Of a stretch of DNA of 64,000 bases, positions 25,072-33,389 are shown piece by piece. Source of the stretch: Polyangiaceae bacterium. Lineage in GTDB: Bacteria; Myxococcota_A; Polyangia; Polyangiales; Polyangiaceae. Each line of letters starts with the position of its first letter. Position 1 is the first letter of the stretch. The notes beneath the pieces are model-generated. The model was not told where the DNA came from. It saw nothing but the letters and a program-made list of their open reading frames with translations, and did not search any database. The position numbers were made by a program, and so were the translations under genes. The stretch spans positions 1,864,708 to 1,928,707 of the forward strand of contig JABTUA010000002.1 of NCBI GenBank assembly GCA_015075635.1. Reading direction: 5' to 3'.

Positions 25072-26793
25072 ATGAAGGTCCGGGCCACCGCGGTGGCTGC
25101 CGAGCGCGCCAACGCCATCGGCAGCGTCGAGCTCGAGTGCACGCCGCACGGGCTCTCGGTCGCCTACCTGGGCGTCGGCGCCTTCAGTGAAGGCTATGCG
25201 CCCGGCGCCCTGACCATGGGCACGCGGATCACCGTGCCCTGGGCCAAGGTGCAAGAAGCGCGGGTCGAAGGCGACCAGCTGTTCTTTGCCTTCGACCCGG
25301 AGCTGACGCCGCACCATCGCATGGTGCTCACGGCGTTCTCGACCGGCGACTACGCGCACCACCGCGAGGCGTTCAAGCAGCGCCTCGTAGTCTGGATCGG
25401 TGCGGGCGCGGCGGCGCTGGTCGTGGCCATGCTCTCGGCGCTCACGCTGCCGCGCTTCGCCCCACGGGCGGGCGCGGGCGCGGCGATGGCGATCGGCGGG
25501 CTCGCGGCGCTGGCCATCTTGGGCGTGGGCCTGCTGGCCGATCGGCAGCTCGGCCGCGCCGGCGTGGAGGGCGACGCGGCCCGCGAGGCGTTCGCCATGG
25601 AGCTGTCGCGCTACCTGCCCGCGCTGGTGCGCCTGAAACAGAAGCCCGCGCCGGCCGAGAAGCCCTTCACGCTGCCCTCGTTCGAGGGCTGGCTGCCACG
25701 CACCACCGCCGCCGTGGTGATCACGCTCACGGCGTGTCTCTTGGGAGCCGTGCTCACCGCGCGCTGGTTGCTGGCGCCGGCGCGTGAGGCCCGCGACTTG
25801 GCCGTGCTCGCCACCGGAGAGCCCCAGCGCCCGGAGCCGCAGCTCGAGGAGCCCAAGAACATGGCGCCGCCCTCCCCCGCTCCGGCGCCTCCGCCGAGCG
25901 CGGAGCCAGCTCAGCCCTCCGCACCGGGCACCACGCTGGAGGGCCGCTGCAGCTGCACGCGCTCGAGCTCGCTCCTGTGGAGCACGCCGATTCCCAAGCT
26001 CGGAGTGCTGGTGCTCGCGCGCAAGCTGGTGAGCGGGCCGGTGCGTAGCCGCCTCGAAATCGACATCGCCGCGGTCAACAACGGCGACCAGGAGCTGCGC
26101 GAGATCGCCATGAGCATGACGTTCTACGAGCAAGATCCGCCGCCCTCGAACAAGCGCTACCCGGTCGCGAATCGCGCGGTCTACTTCGAGGGACCGCTCG
26201 GCCCGGGGCAGGCCATCAAGTGGAACGTCGAGGCTCGAGGCACGGCCTTCGAGGTGGATCGCCCGCTGCACGGCGAGCTCGGCCCGACGGGTGACGGCGC
26301 GGCACCCACCAACATGATCGCGGACCTGTTGAACGCGAACCACCGACCGGTGCGCCTGCACGGCGCCATGCTGCTCGGCTACCTGGGCGACCCGCGCGCC
26401 AAGGAGGCCGCCCTGAAGCTCAAGGAGGCGATGCGCGACGACGAGCAGCCCTACCTGGACCGCCTGGTGCGAGCGCTCTCCGAGGTGAGGACGTGTAATC
26501 TGCGCGTTACCGGGGACGGCGCGGAGCGCGCGGTCGAAGCCTGCGTCTTCAACGCCGGCAACGAGACCCGGGACAAGCTCGGGCTCCGCGTGCGCGGCCT
26601 GGACGCCGCGGTGAACCCGAGCGAGCCCACCGAGCGACCGCCGAACGTGGTGGCCGAGGCGACCTTCGCGCTCGGCGGCGAGCTGCCGGCCCAAGCCGGG
26701 GTCACCGCCCGCGCCAAGCTCGACGTGTCGAAGGCCAGCGCTCCGCCGGTGGCGTTCGAGGCGTTCGCGGACCGTGAGGATCTCTTGCCCTGA
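25072..26793 (+). CDS. Membrane protein of unknown function
   Basis: 573 residues from ATG 25072; an earlier ATG at 24985 would overlap the operator-like repeats and the other strand's leader. Residues 1-100 form a beta-rich cytoplasmic domain, two helices lie near 105-150, a third near 217-245, then a Pro/Ala linker (260-285) and a C-terminal domain of about 280 residues with one Cys pair (CSCTR) and a HEAT-like stretch (LLGYLGDPRAKEAALKL). No family is recognised. The stop is 12 bases from the convergent L,D-transpeptidase gene. Confidence 0.65.
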   Translation: MKVRATAVAAERANAIGSVELECTPHGLSVAYLGVGAFSEGYAPGALTMGTRITVPWAKVQEARVEGDQLFFAFDPELTPHHRMVLTAFSTGDYAHHREAFKQRLVVWIGAGAAALVVAMLSALTLPRFAPRAGAGAAMAIGGLAALAILGVGLLADRQLGRAGVEGDAAREAFAMELSRYLPALVRLKQKPAPAEKPFTLPSFEGWLPRTTAAVVITLTACLLGAVLTARWLLAPAREARDLAVLATGEPQRPEPQLEEPKNMAPPSPAPAPPPSAEPAQPSAPGTTLEGRCSCTRSSSLLWSTPIPKLGVLVLARKLVSGPVRSRLEIDIAAVNNGDQELREIAMSMTFYEQDPPPSNKRYPVANRAVYFEGPLGPGQAIKWNVEARGTAFEVDRPLHGELGPTGDGAAPTNMIADLLNANHRPVRLHGAMLLGYLGDPRAKEAALKLKEAMRDDEQPYLDRLVRALSEVRTCNLRVTGDGAERAVEACVFNAGNETRDKLGLRVRGLDAAVNPSEPTERPPNVVAEATFALGGELPAQAGVTARAKLDVSKASAPPVAFEAFADREDLLP

Positions 26794-26813
26794 CCTGGGT
26801 TGGGGTCAAGGGC
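26787..26813. terminator. Hairpin shared by two convergent genes
   Basis: GCCC-T-GACC (26787-26795) pairs with GGTC-(A)-A-GGGC (26804-26813) around an 8-base loop. The hairpin contains both stop codons of the convergent genes. No U-tract on either side, so it may stall rather than terminate. Confidence 0.35.
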
Positions 26814-28365
26814 GCACCAGCACCACCGTGCCGCGATCCTTGTTCACCACGCCGTGCCACTCCGCCGGCACCGAAGGGTCCGTCCACTCGAACAGCCAGG
26901 CGCTGTCGATGGGCGACAGGTTCACGCAGCCATGGCTGCGCACCTTGCCGAATTCGTCGTGCCAGTAGGTGCCGTGCAGCGCGTAGCCCTTGTGGAAGTA
27001 CTGCACGAAGGGGACGTCGAGGAGCGCGTAGCTGTCGCTCTTGTCCTCTTCACCGTCCATCGTGGCGGTGACGTGCTTCTGGTAGACCATGAAGGTCCCG
27101 CGCACCGTGGCGTGGACCTTCTCCGGATCTCCCAGGCCCGCCCGGCCCGTGCTCACCAGCGTCGCGTACACCGGCTTCGTGCCGACGTACGCCACCAGGG
27201 TCTGCTCGCGGATGGAGATGTCGATCCACTTGCGGGTGCCGGTGGCGAAGCTCGGGTACGAGTCCCGGGGCTTCACGAGGCGCGCCCCTTCGGCAGCCAT
27301 CCAGTGGCCGTCGCGCGTCTCCTGGAAGCCCCCGGGCCGGGTCTGACCCGTCAGCTTCACCCCCGCGCGGCGCTGGTAGCTGCCGTCCGCCGCGATCTGG
27401 CCTGCGTCGTTCAGCTTGTAGCGCTGGGCGAAGTGCCCCTCGACGAACGCCACCGGTAAGGTCTCCCCTTCGCCCAGCTCGACGCCGTGGAAGGCGCTCG
27501 GGCGCACCACCCGGGTACGGTCGAGCGCGATGATGTCGAGCTCGGTGGTCAGCCCCCATACCCGTCCCTCGTGGGAGAAGACCCGGGCGATGGCGAAGCC
27601 CGAGTCGACGGCCGCGCGGCCCGCGTGCACCGAGAAGTGCAGCTTGCGCTCCACGCCGTAGGGTTTGTCCAGCGCGCGACTCACGCTCAGGAACTCAGGC
27701 GGCGCGCCGGGCTCACCCAGCACCTTGTTCAGGCCGTTCACCGCCAGCGCCTCGCGCCAGCGCGCGGCCCGCGCCAGCATTCCGTCGCCCTCGACCTTCT
27801 CGATCTCTCCCTTGCTGGCGAGGCGGAAGTAGAGGAGCGGCGGCACCTCGCCCGCCATCGCGTAGACGTAGGGCAGCCCCTGGCCGCGCACCGGCCGCGT
27901 CGCCGAAGCGATCACGACCGGGTGCTGGAGATCTCTGGTGGCGCCCTTGCCCACGCAGACGAAGCCGCGCGGGTTCACTCGATACCACCCGCCCTCGCAG
28001 CCGGCGTTGACGATGGGCGGTCCGCGCACGTCCACGACCTGCCCGGCGCGCAGGTAGCCGTAACGGGTGCGGTCTCGGCCCACGTCGGTGTAGACCCAGT
28101 TGCGCCAAGCGATGCTGGCGATCTTGGTCCCGTCCGGCGTAAACGGCAGGTTGTCGTCCGGCGTACCCGGCTCCTGCCCGCCCGCCTCCGCCGGCGCCGC
28201 CGCACCCGGGGCGCTGCTCTGGCTCTCGTCCGCGCTGACCAGCCCCGCAGAGGGACCTGGCTCGGGCGACGCTCCGGGCGGCTCCTCGCGCCGCACGCAC
28301 GCCACCGCGGAGAGGGCGAGCGCGGCGAGCGCGAGAGCTTCTTTGGACCGAGCGCGGCGGGGCAT
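26806..28365 (-). CDS. L,D-transpeptidase (YkuD domain), lipoprotein
   Basis: 519 residues with a lipobox (LSAVAC) and an acidic/Pro linker. SH3-like strands fill the N-terminal half (YGYLRAGQVVDVRGP and similar), and the C-terminal YkuD domain shows HGTYWHDEFG and the catalytic RSHGCVN. Layout and order are the same as in the protein at 11062-12507, so the two are paralogues with different anchoring: lipid anchor here, free secretion there. Role: peptidoglycan cross-linking or protein attachment at the cell wall. Confidence 0.85.
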   Translation of the reverse strand: MPRRARSKEALALAALALSAVACVRREEPPGASPEPGPSAGLVSADESQSSAPGAAAPAEAGGQEPGTPDDNLPFTPDGTKIASIAWRNWVYTDVGRDRTRYGYLRAGQVVDVRGPPIVNAGCEGGWYRVNPRGFVCVGKGATRDLQHPVVIASATRPVRGQGLPYVYAMAGEVPPLLYFRLASKGEIEKVEGDGMLARAARWREALAVNGLNKVLGEPGAPPEFLSVSRALDKPYGVERKLHFSVHAGRAAVDSGFAIARVFSHEGRVWGLTTELDIIALDRTRVVRPSAFHGVELGEGETLPVAFVEGHFAQRYKLNDAGQIAADGSYQRRAGVKLTGQTRPGGFQETRDGHWMAAEGARLVKPRDSYPSFATGTRKWIDISIREQTLVAYVGTKPVYATLVSTGRAGLGDPEKVHATVRGTFMVYQKHVTATMDGEEDKSDSYALLDVPFVQYFHKGYALHGTYWHDEFGKVRSHGCVNLSPIDSAWLFEWTDPSVPAEWHGVVNKDRGTVVLVRP

Positions 28366-28448
28366 GGCGGCAGAGGGGCTCGCCTAGCACGAATCAGGTG
28401 GAGGGTCGCTTTGTCTTCGCCCTCCGAACGTGATCTGATTCTCCCGGC

Positions 28449-28913
28449 GTGCGCATCCCCAGAGGCCTCTGGACCATCGTGAAGGAGGTGGCGCGGCACC
28501 TGCTGCGCCGCCCGGTCGTGGGCATCGCCGCGGCCGCGCGTACCCCTGATGGTCGCTGGCTCCTGATCCGCCGCACCGACACCGGCGAGTGGGCCCTGCC
28601 CGGCGGCACCCTGGAGTGGGGCGAGCGGCTGAGAGACGCCATCCTGCGCGAGCTCGACGAAGAGGCCGGCGTCGACGCGGCCGAGCTGGGGGAGGTCTCC
28701 GGGGTGTATTCGGAGCCGGGCCGCGACCAGCGCTTCCACGCGGTGACGATCGTGGTCCACGCTCGCGTGGCGGAGCCGACGCGGCCGCCGCTGAACCCGA
28801 TGGAGATCGCCGAGGTTCGCCTGTTCGAGACCGCCGAGCTACCTGCGACCCTCGCCCACGGCATGACGCGCATGCTCGAGGACGCCGTCGCGGGCAAGCC
28901 GAGCTGGGAGTGA
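28449..28913 (+). CDS. NUDIX hydrolase
   Basis: 154 residues from GTG 28449. The Nudix box is complete: GGTLEWGERLRDAILRELDE followed by EAGV fits GX5EX7REUXEEXGU. The surrounding strands (VVGIAAAARTPDGRWLLIRR, WALPGG) match the family. These enzymes cleave nucleoside diphosphates linked to another group; the substrate cannot be inferred. It is divergent from the L,D-transpeptidase gene and 47 bases upstream of a lipoprotein gene. Confidence 0.88.
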   Translation: MRIPRGLWTIVKEVARHLLRRPVVGIAAAARTPDGRWLLIRRTDTGEWALPGGTLEWGERLRDAILRELDEEAGVDAAELGEVSGVYSEPGRDQRFHAVTIVVHARVAEPTRPPLNPMEIAEVRLFETAELPATLAHGMTRMLEDAVAGKPSWE

Positions 28914-28960
28914 TCCCAGAGCCCCTACCCGCCGCGCCCGGCGCATGGCAGGGTTGTCCC

Positions 28961-30124
28961 ATGGCGCTCTGGCGCGCGGCGATCCTGCTCCTCCTCGTTC
29001 CCCTTTGCGTCGGCTGCGGCCTGTTCAAGCAGCTCGACGTCGAGTCACCAGGCCACTCGGTCCAGAAGCCGAGCAACGTCGCGGTGTACCTGTCCGTGAG
29101 CGAAGGGGACGCGGCGATCACCGACCTGACCGAGCAGAGCTTCGCGATCTACGAGAACGACCAGCTCATCTCGCCGGACGAGAGCAAGCAGGTGCTGCTC
29201 GACCGCGCGCTGGCCGCGCACCACCGCACGCTGCTCCTGGTGGACGTGTCGTCGGCCAAGGACGAGGCCACCCGCACGCGGCTCAGCCGCGCCGTGGCCG
29301 GGTTCGTGGCGAACGTACGCAAGAGCCAGGCCGTGACCGTTTACGCGTTCGACGGTGCCGCCGACCTGAAGTCGGTCGGGGAGTTCGCCAAGGGCGAGAG
29401 CGGTCCCAGCGAGCTGCCAGAGCTCAGCGGCTACGCGAGCAAGGACCCCTCGCGCAACCTGAACGGCGCGGTGCAGAACGGCCTCAAGGAGCTGGGCGCG
29501 CGGCTGATGACCCAGCAAAAGTCCATCCGAGTCGGCACGCTGGTGGTGCTCACCGCCGGCCCCGATCTGGCCGGCCGCGCCAGCGCCGAGCAGCTGCAGC
29601 AGACCGTGGACGCCTCGCCCTACCAGATGCTGGTAGTCGCCGTCGGCGCGGAAGCCTCGTTCGACGTCAGCGCGCTCGGCAGGAACGGCACGCTCTGGGC
29701 GCCGTCGCTCTCCGGCGTTGGCCCCACGCTGGAAGAGGCGGCGACCAAGGTGGACGCGCTTTTGGAGCGCCAGTACCTCCTTGCGTACTGCTCGCCGGCG
29801 CGGGCCGGCGTGCGCCGCGTGCGCGTCGAGGTCACGCACCAGAGCACCGAAGGCGAAGAGCGCCGCGGCAGCATCGAGTTCGAGCTCGACGCCAGCGGGT
29901 TCGGCCCCGGCTGCGACCCTTCGAGCACACCGCGCTTCGGCCGGAGCGGGCCCGACCCGGAAGACGACGGCAAGAAGGCCGACGACAAGCAGGGTGAAGC
30001 CAAGAAGCCCGACGGCAAGAAGGGCGAAGGCAAGAAGGAGGGCAACGGGAAGAAGAGAGGCGACGACGCCATCGTGCCTCCCCCCAACAAGCCCGGCTAC
30101 GCGCCGCAGCCGTCGCCGAAGTGA
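28961..30124 (+). CDS. VWA-like lipoprotein with Lys-rich tail
   Basis: 387 residues from ATG 28961. Lipobox LCVGCG near residue 19. The body resembles von Willebrand A-like proteins: TLLLVDVSSAKDE in the place of the metal-site strand, VTVYAFDG, and a later VVLTAGPD strand, although the DxSxS motif is not perfect (DVSSAK). The last 60 residues are strongly charged (KKADDK, KKPDGKKGEGKK) and Pro-rich. It is coupled by GTGA overlap to the next small gene. Function unknown. Confidence 0.72.
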   Translation: MALWRAAILLLLVPLCVGCGLFKQLDVESPGHSVQKPSNVAVYLSVSEGDAAITDLTEQSFAIYENDQLISPDESKQVLLDRALAAHHRTLLLVDVSSAKDEATRTRLSRAVAGFVANVRKSQAVTVYAFDGAADLKSVGEFAKGESGPSELPELSGYASKDPSRNLNGAVQNGLKELGARLMTQQKSIRVGTLVVLTAGPDLAGRASAEQLQQTVDASPYQMLVVAVGAEASFDVSALGRNGTLWAPSLSGVGPTLEEAATKVDALLERQYLLAYCSPARAGVRRVRVEVTHQSTEGEERRGSIEFELDASGFGPGCDPSSTPRFGRSGPDPEDDGKKADDKQGEAKKPDGKKGEGKKEGNGKKRGDDAIVPPPNKPGYAPQPSPK

Positions 30125-30507
30125 CGCCCCCTGCCTGCGTCAAGGTCGAGCTCTTCGAGAGCGAGACCATCGTGGAGCGCGGGCGCAAGAAGGTCAGCTA
30201 CCTGATCCGACACAACGACGACTGGGTCCTGGCCAGCGCGCACCCGAACGCCGAGAGCGAGCGCCTCTCTGCGGGCCCGGGAACGGTCTGGGAGCATCGT
30301 ATCGCCGTCGATCTCCCGGTCGGGACGCGCGTGTGCCGCGTCGAGAGCGTGCCGCGCCCCGAGCCGGCGCGCGACGCGCTCGACTACCTCGGCGACCAGC
30401 GCAAGAGCCAGCCGCGGCTCACCCGCCGCCGTGAGCTCCTGGTGAACCCGCGCGGCGAGCTGGTGGACGCCCAGGAAAAACCCGGCCGCCCGCGCCGATC
30501 CCGTTGA
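30121..30507 (+). CDS. Small conserved-looking protein of unknown function
   Basis: 128 residues from GTG 30121, which overlaps the stop of the VWA-like gene (GTGA). The sequence is beta-rich (VKVELFESETIVERGRKKV, YLIRH, WVLAS) with an Arg/Lys-rich C-terminus. No signal peptide or known motif. It belongs to the same + strand run as the lipoprotein before it and the FadL-type barrel after it. Confidence 0.55.
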   Translation: MTPPACVKVELFESETIVERGRKKVSYLIRHNDDWVLASAHPNAESERLSAGPGTVWEHRIAVDLPVGTRVCRVESVPRPEPARDALDYLGDQRKSQPRLTRRRELLVNPRGELVDAQEKPGRPRRSR

Positions 30508-30551
30508 CCCGCCTCGCGTCCCTTGCTCTGCTCCTCGGCGGAGGGTCCCCG

Positions 30552-32099
30552 GTGCGACGTGCGACATCTGTTCTCGCGAGCCTTCTTGCGCTGAGCGCCG
30601 TGCCCACGCTCGCGCGCGCATCGACGGCGCTCGAGTACCCCGACAACGGCGTGGCGCAGTTCTCCCGGGGCGGCGCCTGGCTGGCGACCGCAACCGACCC
30701 GATCGCGGGCTACTACAACCCCGCGGCGCTCGCGACGCAGGCCACGGGCTTCGGCATCGGGCTCAACCTGGCGTTCCAGACCATCTGCTTCGAGCGCGAG
30801 GGAGCCGACGGCGAAGATGTGGGGCCGAGCGCGAGCTTCGCGAACCAAGGCTTGACCTACCGCGAAGTCTGCAACGAAAACGCGGGGCACCCCAACGCGA
30901 TCCCGAACGTCGCCTTCGTCTGGCGCGCCAGCGAAAAGCTCGGCTTGGGCCTGACCATCGTGCCGCCGTCGTCCTTCGGCCAGCTCGAGTGGCCCGACTT
31001 GGTGTCCCCGCCCGAGAACCCGGGCGACCGCACCGCACCGATCCCGGCGCCGCAGCGCTACCTCTCGCTCTACACCAAGGGCACCATCCTGTTTCCGACG
31101 CTCTCCGCCGGCTATTCGCTGACGGATCGCCTGCACGTGGGAGCTGGCTTCGTCGCCGGCATCGCCATCCTGGAGGTGCGCTCGATGTCGATGGGCAACG
31201 TCGATTCGACGAACCCCAACGACAACTTCACGACGGACTCGCTGAGCCAGGTCAAGGCCAAGGATCTGTTCGTGCCGGGCGTGGTCGCCAGCGTCCTGTA
31301 CGAAGCGACCAGCCACCTCGATCTGGCGGCCTGGTACCGCTACAGCGACAAGATCCGCGCCAAGGGCGACCTCGAGGTCACGGCGCAGTACTACAACGCC
31401 GGCGGCATCAAGAACCCGAACGCCAACGTCACCAAGAGCAAGGACCAGAAGGGCGACGACGCCGCCAAGCTCGTGCTCACCATCCCGATGGAGGCCCGGA
31501 TCGGGGCGCGCTGGCACATGCCGCGCAAATCCACCGCCCCGCTCGAGGCCGAGCGCTTCCGCAAGGACGCCCACCGGGTGCGCGATCCGCTGCGCGACGA
31601 CCTGTACGACCTCGAGCTCGACCTGACCTGGGCGAACAACGGCAGCGCCGACGAGACCGAAGTCCGCTTCGCAGACGGCATCTTCGTCGAGAACCTCGGC
31701 ACCGTCCCCACCAACGCCGATCGCCCGACCGGCTGGCGCGACTCGTTCGGCGCGCGCCTGGGCATGCAATACAACGCCATCCGCAACCTGTTGGGCCTGC
31801 GCACCGGGACCTGGGTCGAGACCGGCGCCTTGAAGAAGGAGTACCTGTCCGTGACCGGCGTGCCGGCGTTGCGCGGCGGCCTCGCTGCCGGCGTCGTGCT
31901 CCGGGTCCAGAGCGTGGACATCGAGACCGGCTACCAGCACATCTGGAACGCCGGCGCCGACAACGACGGACAGGGAAAGCAGCGGGCCATCGCCGCGACC
32001 GGCAACCAGCCCGAGAACCGCTCGTTCCACGCCGTCAACGGCGGCAAGGTGAGCCAACACGCCAACGTGTTCTCGCTGGGCGCCGTCACGCGCTTCTGA
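30552..32099 (+). CDS. OmpP1/FadL-family outer-membrane protein
   Basis: 515 residues from GTG 30552, chosen because GGAGGG lies six bases upstream and gives a normal signal peptide (SVLASLLALSAVPTLARA); a TTG at 30504 overlapping the previous stop is the alternative. After the signal peptide comes the FadL-type NGVAQFSRGGAW, then DPIAGYYNPAALA, typical of the N-terminal plug, then a long barrel with YKATSHLDL-like and WRYSDKIRA-like strands ending in VFSLGAVTRF with the C-terminal Phe. Family members move hydrophobic compounds across the outer membrane. Fatty-acid uptake would suit the beta-oxidation genes nearby. Confidence 0.8.
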   Translation: MRRATSVLASLLALSAVPTLARASTALEYPDNGVAQFSRGGAWLATATDPIAGYYNPAALATQATGFGIGLNLAFQTICFEREGADGEDVGPSASFANQGLTYREVCNENAGHPNAIPNVAFVWRASEKLGLGLTIVPPSSFGQLEWPDLVSPPENPGDRTAPIPAPQRYLSLYTKGTILFPTLSAGYSLTDRLHVGAGFVAGIAILEVRSMSMGNVDSTNPNDNFTTDSLSQVKAKDLFVPGVVASVLYEATSHLDLAAWYRYSDKIRAKGDLEVTAQYYNAGGIKNPNANVTKSKDQKGDDAAKLVLTIPMEARIGARWHMPRKSTAPLEAERFRKDAHRVRDPLRDDLYDLELDLTWANNGSADETEVRFADGIFVENLGTVPTNADRPTGWRDSFGARLGMQYNAIRNLLGLRTGTWVETGALKKEYLSVTGVPALRGGLAAGVVLRVQSVDIETGYQHIWNAGADNDGQGKQRAIAATGNQPENRSFHAVNGGKVSQHANVFSLGAVTRF

Positions 32100-32105
32100 G
32101 CGTCG

Positions 32106-33125
32106 TCAAGGCGAGCCCGGCTCCGGCGGCAGCACCACCACGCAGCCTCCGGCGCCGGCGTAGGCGCTGAAGGAATTCACCGCGGGGTAGGCGTAACCGA
32201 ACAGGATACACATCTCGTTGTCGCCGATGCCCTCGTGGATCGGCTTCGTGAAGGTGTTCTTCCAGTCGCAGCCGAAGCTGACGCCCTCGCCCTGGGACAG
32301 ATCGACGGCAGGATCGTAGCTCAGGATGTCCGTGTTCTCGTCGTAACCTTGGTGATCCAGCCACAGCTCGCCGTCGCGCGGACCGCCGCGATAGCTGGCG
32401 TGGAAGCGCGTGCCGAGCGCGTGCATGTGTGGCATCGCGTCCACGACGCGCATCTCCTTCCAGAACGTGCAGTCGCGGCTCTCCGAGTGCTCGGCCAGCG
32501 GCGGGATCTCGAAGTCGGTCAGCACCCAGGCGAAGGGCGCGAGCTCGTCCACCACGTCCGCCTCGGGGATGGTGTACCAGCGGTACTTCGGCTCCACGCT
32601 GATGGCCGCGCTGCCGGTATTCAGGTAGTGCATGCGCGCGACGACCTCGTAGCCGTCCTTGACTCGGTAGGCCTTGCCCTCGGGGAAGCGGTGCCACTCG
32701 GTCCCGACGAGCTGCGTGGACGAGCCGAACAGCACCGCACCTCCGTCGATGATGTCGCCGGCCTCCCCGCCCACGATGCCGGGGTTGTCGTCCTTCGGGC
32801 AGGGACGCACGCCCTCCCCGGTCTTCTTGCGGGTGGTGATGTTGCCGTGGTGCAGCCCGTCGCCCACGCTCAGCGAAGCGGCCGCGACGAAACGGCTCGG
32901 CCCCTCGAGCTCGAGCGGGAACAACCAGCACGGCAGCGTCTCGTCCCCCGGCGCGAGAGTCTCTTTCGGGATCGTGATCGAGAAGCCGCCCACGGCGTTC
33001 GGCGGTGCGCCCTGCTCCGGAGTGGAGCCGAGGTTCGGCCCGGTCGGCTGGTCCCGCTCGGCGTCCGAGGAACCGCACCCAACCAGGCAGAGCGCCGCGC
33101 TCACCCCGAGGACGATGGCCCGCAT
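32106..33125 (-). CDS. Type-2 copper monooxygenase-like lipoprotein (PHM/DBH-like fold)
   Basis: 339 residues from ATG 33125 with lipobox LCLVGC. Sites resembling the two copper centres of peptidylglycine/dopamine hydroxylases are present: HHGNITT, MHYLNTG, MPHMHALGTRFH (HxH) and NEMCILFGYAYP, whose Met would be the CuM ligand. Cys residues are paired as in secreted enzymes. Bacterial members of this family are little studied, so substrate and even activity are unknown. It lies convergent with the FadL-type gene. Confidence 0.65.
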   Translation of the reverse strand: MRAIVLGVSAALCLVGCGSSDAERDQPTGPNLGSTPEQGAPPNAVGGFSITIPKETLAPGDETLPCWLFPLELEGPSRFVAAASLSVGDGLHHGNITTRKKTGEGVRPCPKDDNPGIVGGEAGDIIDGGAVLFGSSTQLVGTEWHRFPEGKAYRVKDGYEVVARMHYLNTGSAAISVEPKYRWYTIPEADVVDELAPFAWVLTDFEIPPLAEHSESRDCTFWKEMRVVDAMPHMHALGTRFHASYRGGPRDGELWLDHQGYDENTDILSYDPAVDLSQGEGVSFGCDWKNTFTKPIHEGIGDNEMCILFGYAYPAVNSFSAYAGAGGCVVVLPPEPGSP

Positions 33126-33350
33126 GGGTACGAATCTACCGGCCAGCGGGTCGAACGGCAAACCCGGCGCGGCGAACCCGGCCGACCGCGAGCTGAGCTC
33201 GGCCTCAGCCGCCGGGGCTGAAGCTGGCCTTTTGCTTCGCCAGAGCGCGGCGGCTGTAGAAGTTGTCGAGCCAGAGTCGGCATGGGGCCGCAGCGCGCGC
33301 TCGTCTCGGAGCCGAGACGAAGGTCCAAATCGTTCTCTCGCGCCGAGGAC

Positions 33351-33389
33351 AAAAAAAACAAGGGCGATCTGGTCACCCAGATCGCCCTT
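33351..33389 (-). terminator. Strong intrinsic terminator on the - strand
   Basis: A perfect 13-bp stem (33360-33372 with 33377-33389, loop TCAC) is followed on the - strand by one C-side base pair step and eight T (33358-33351). No gene on the - strand reads into it for about 2 kb, so it must end an RNA from the region to its right. Confidence 0.85.
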
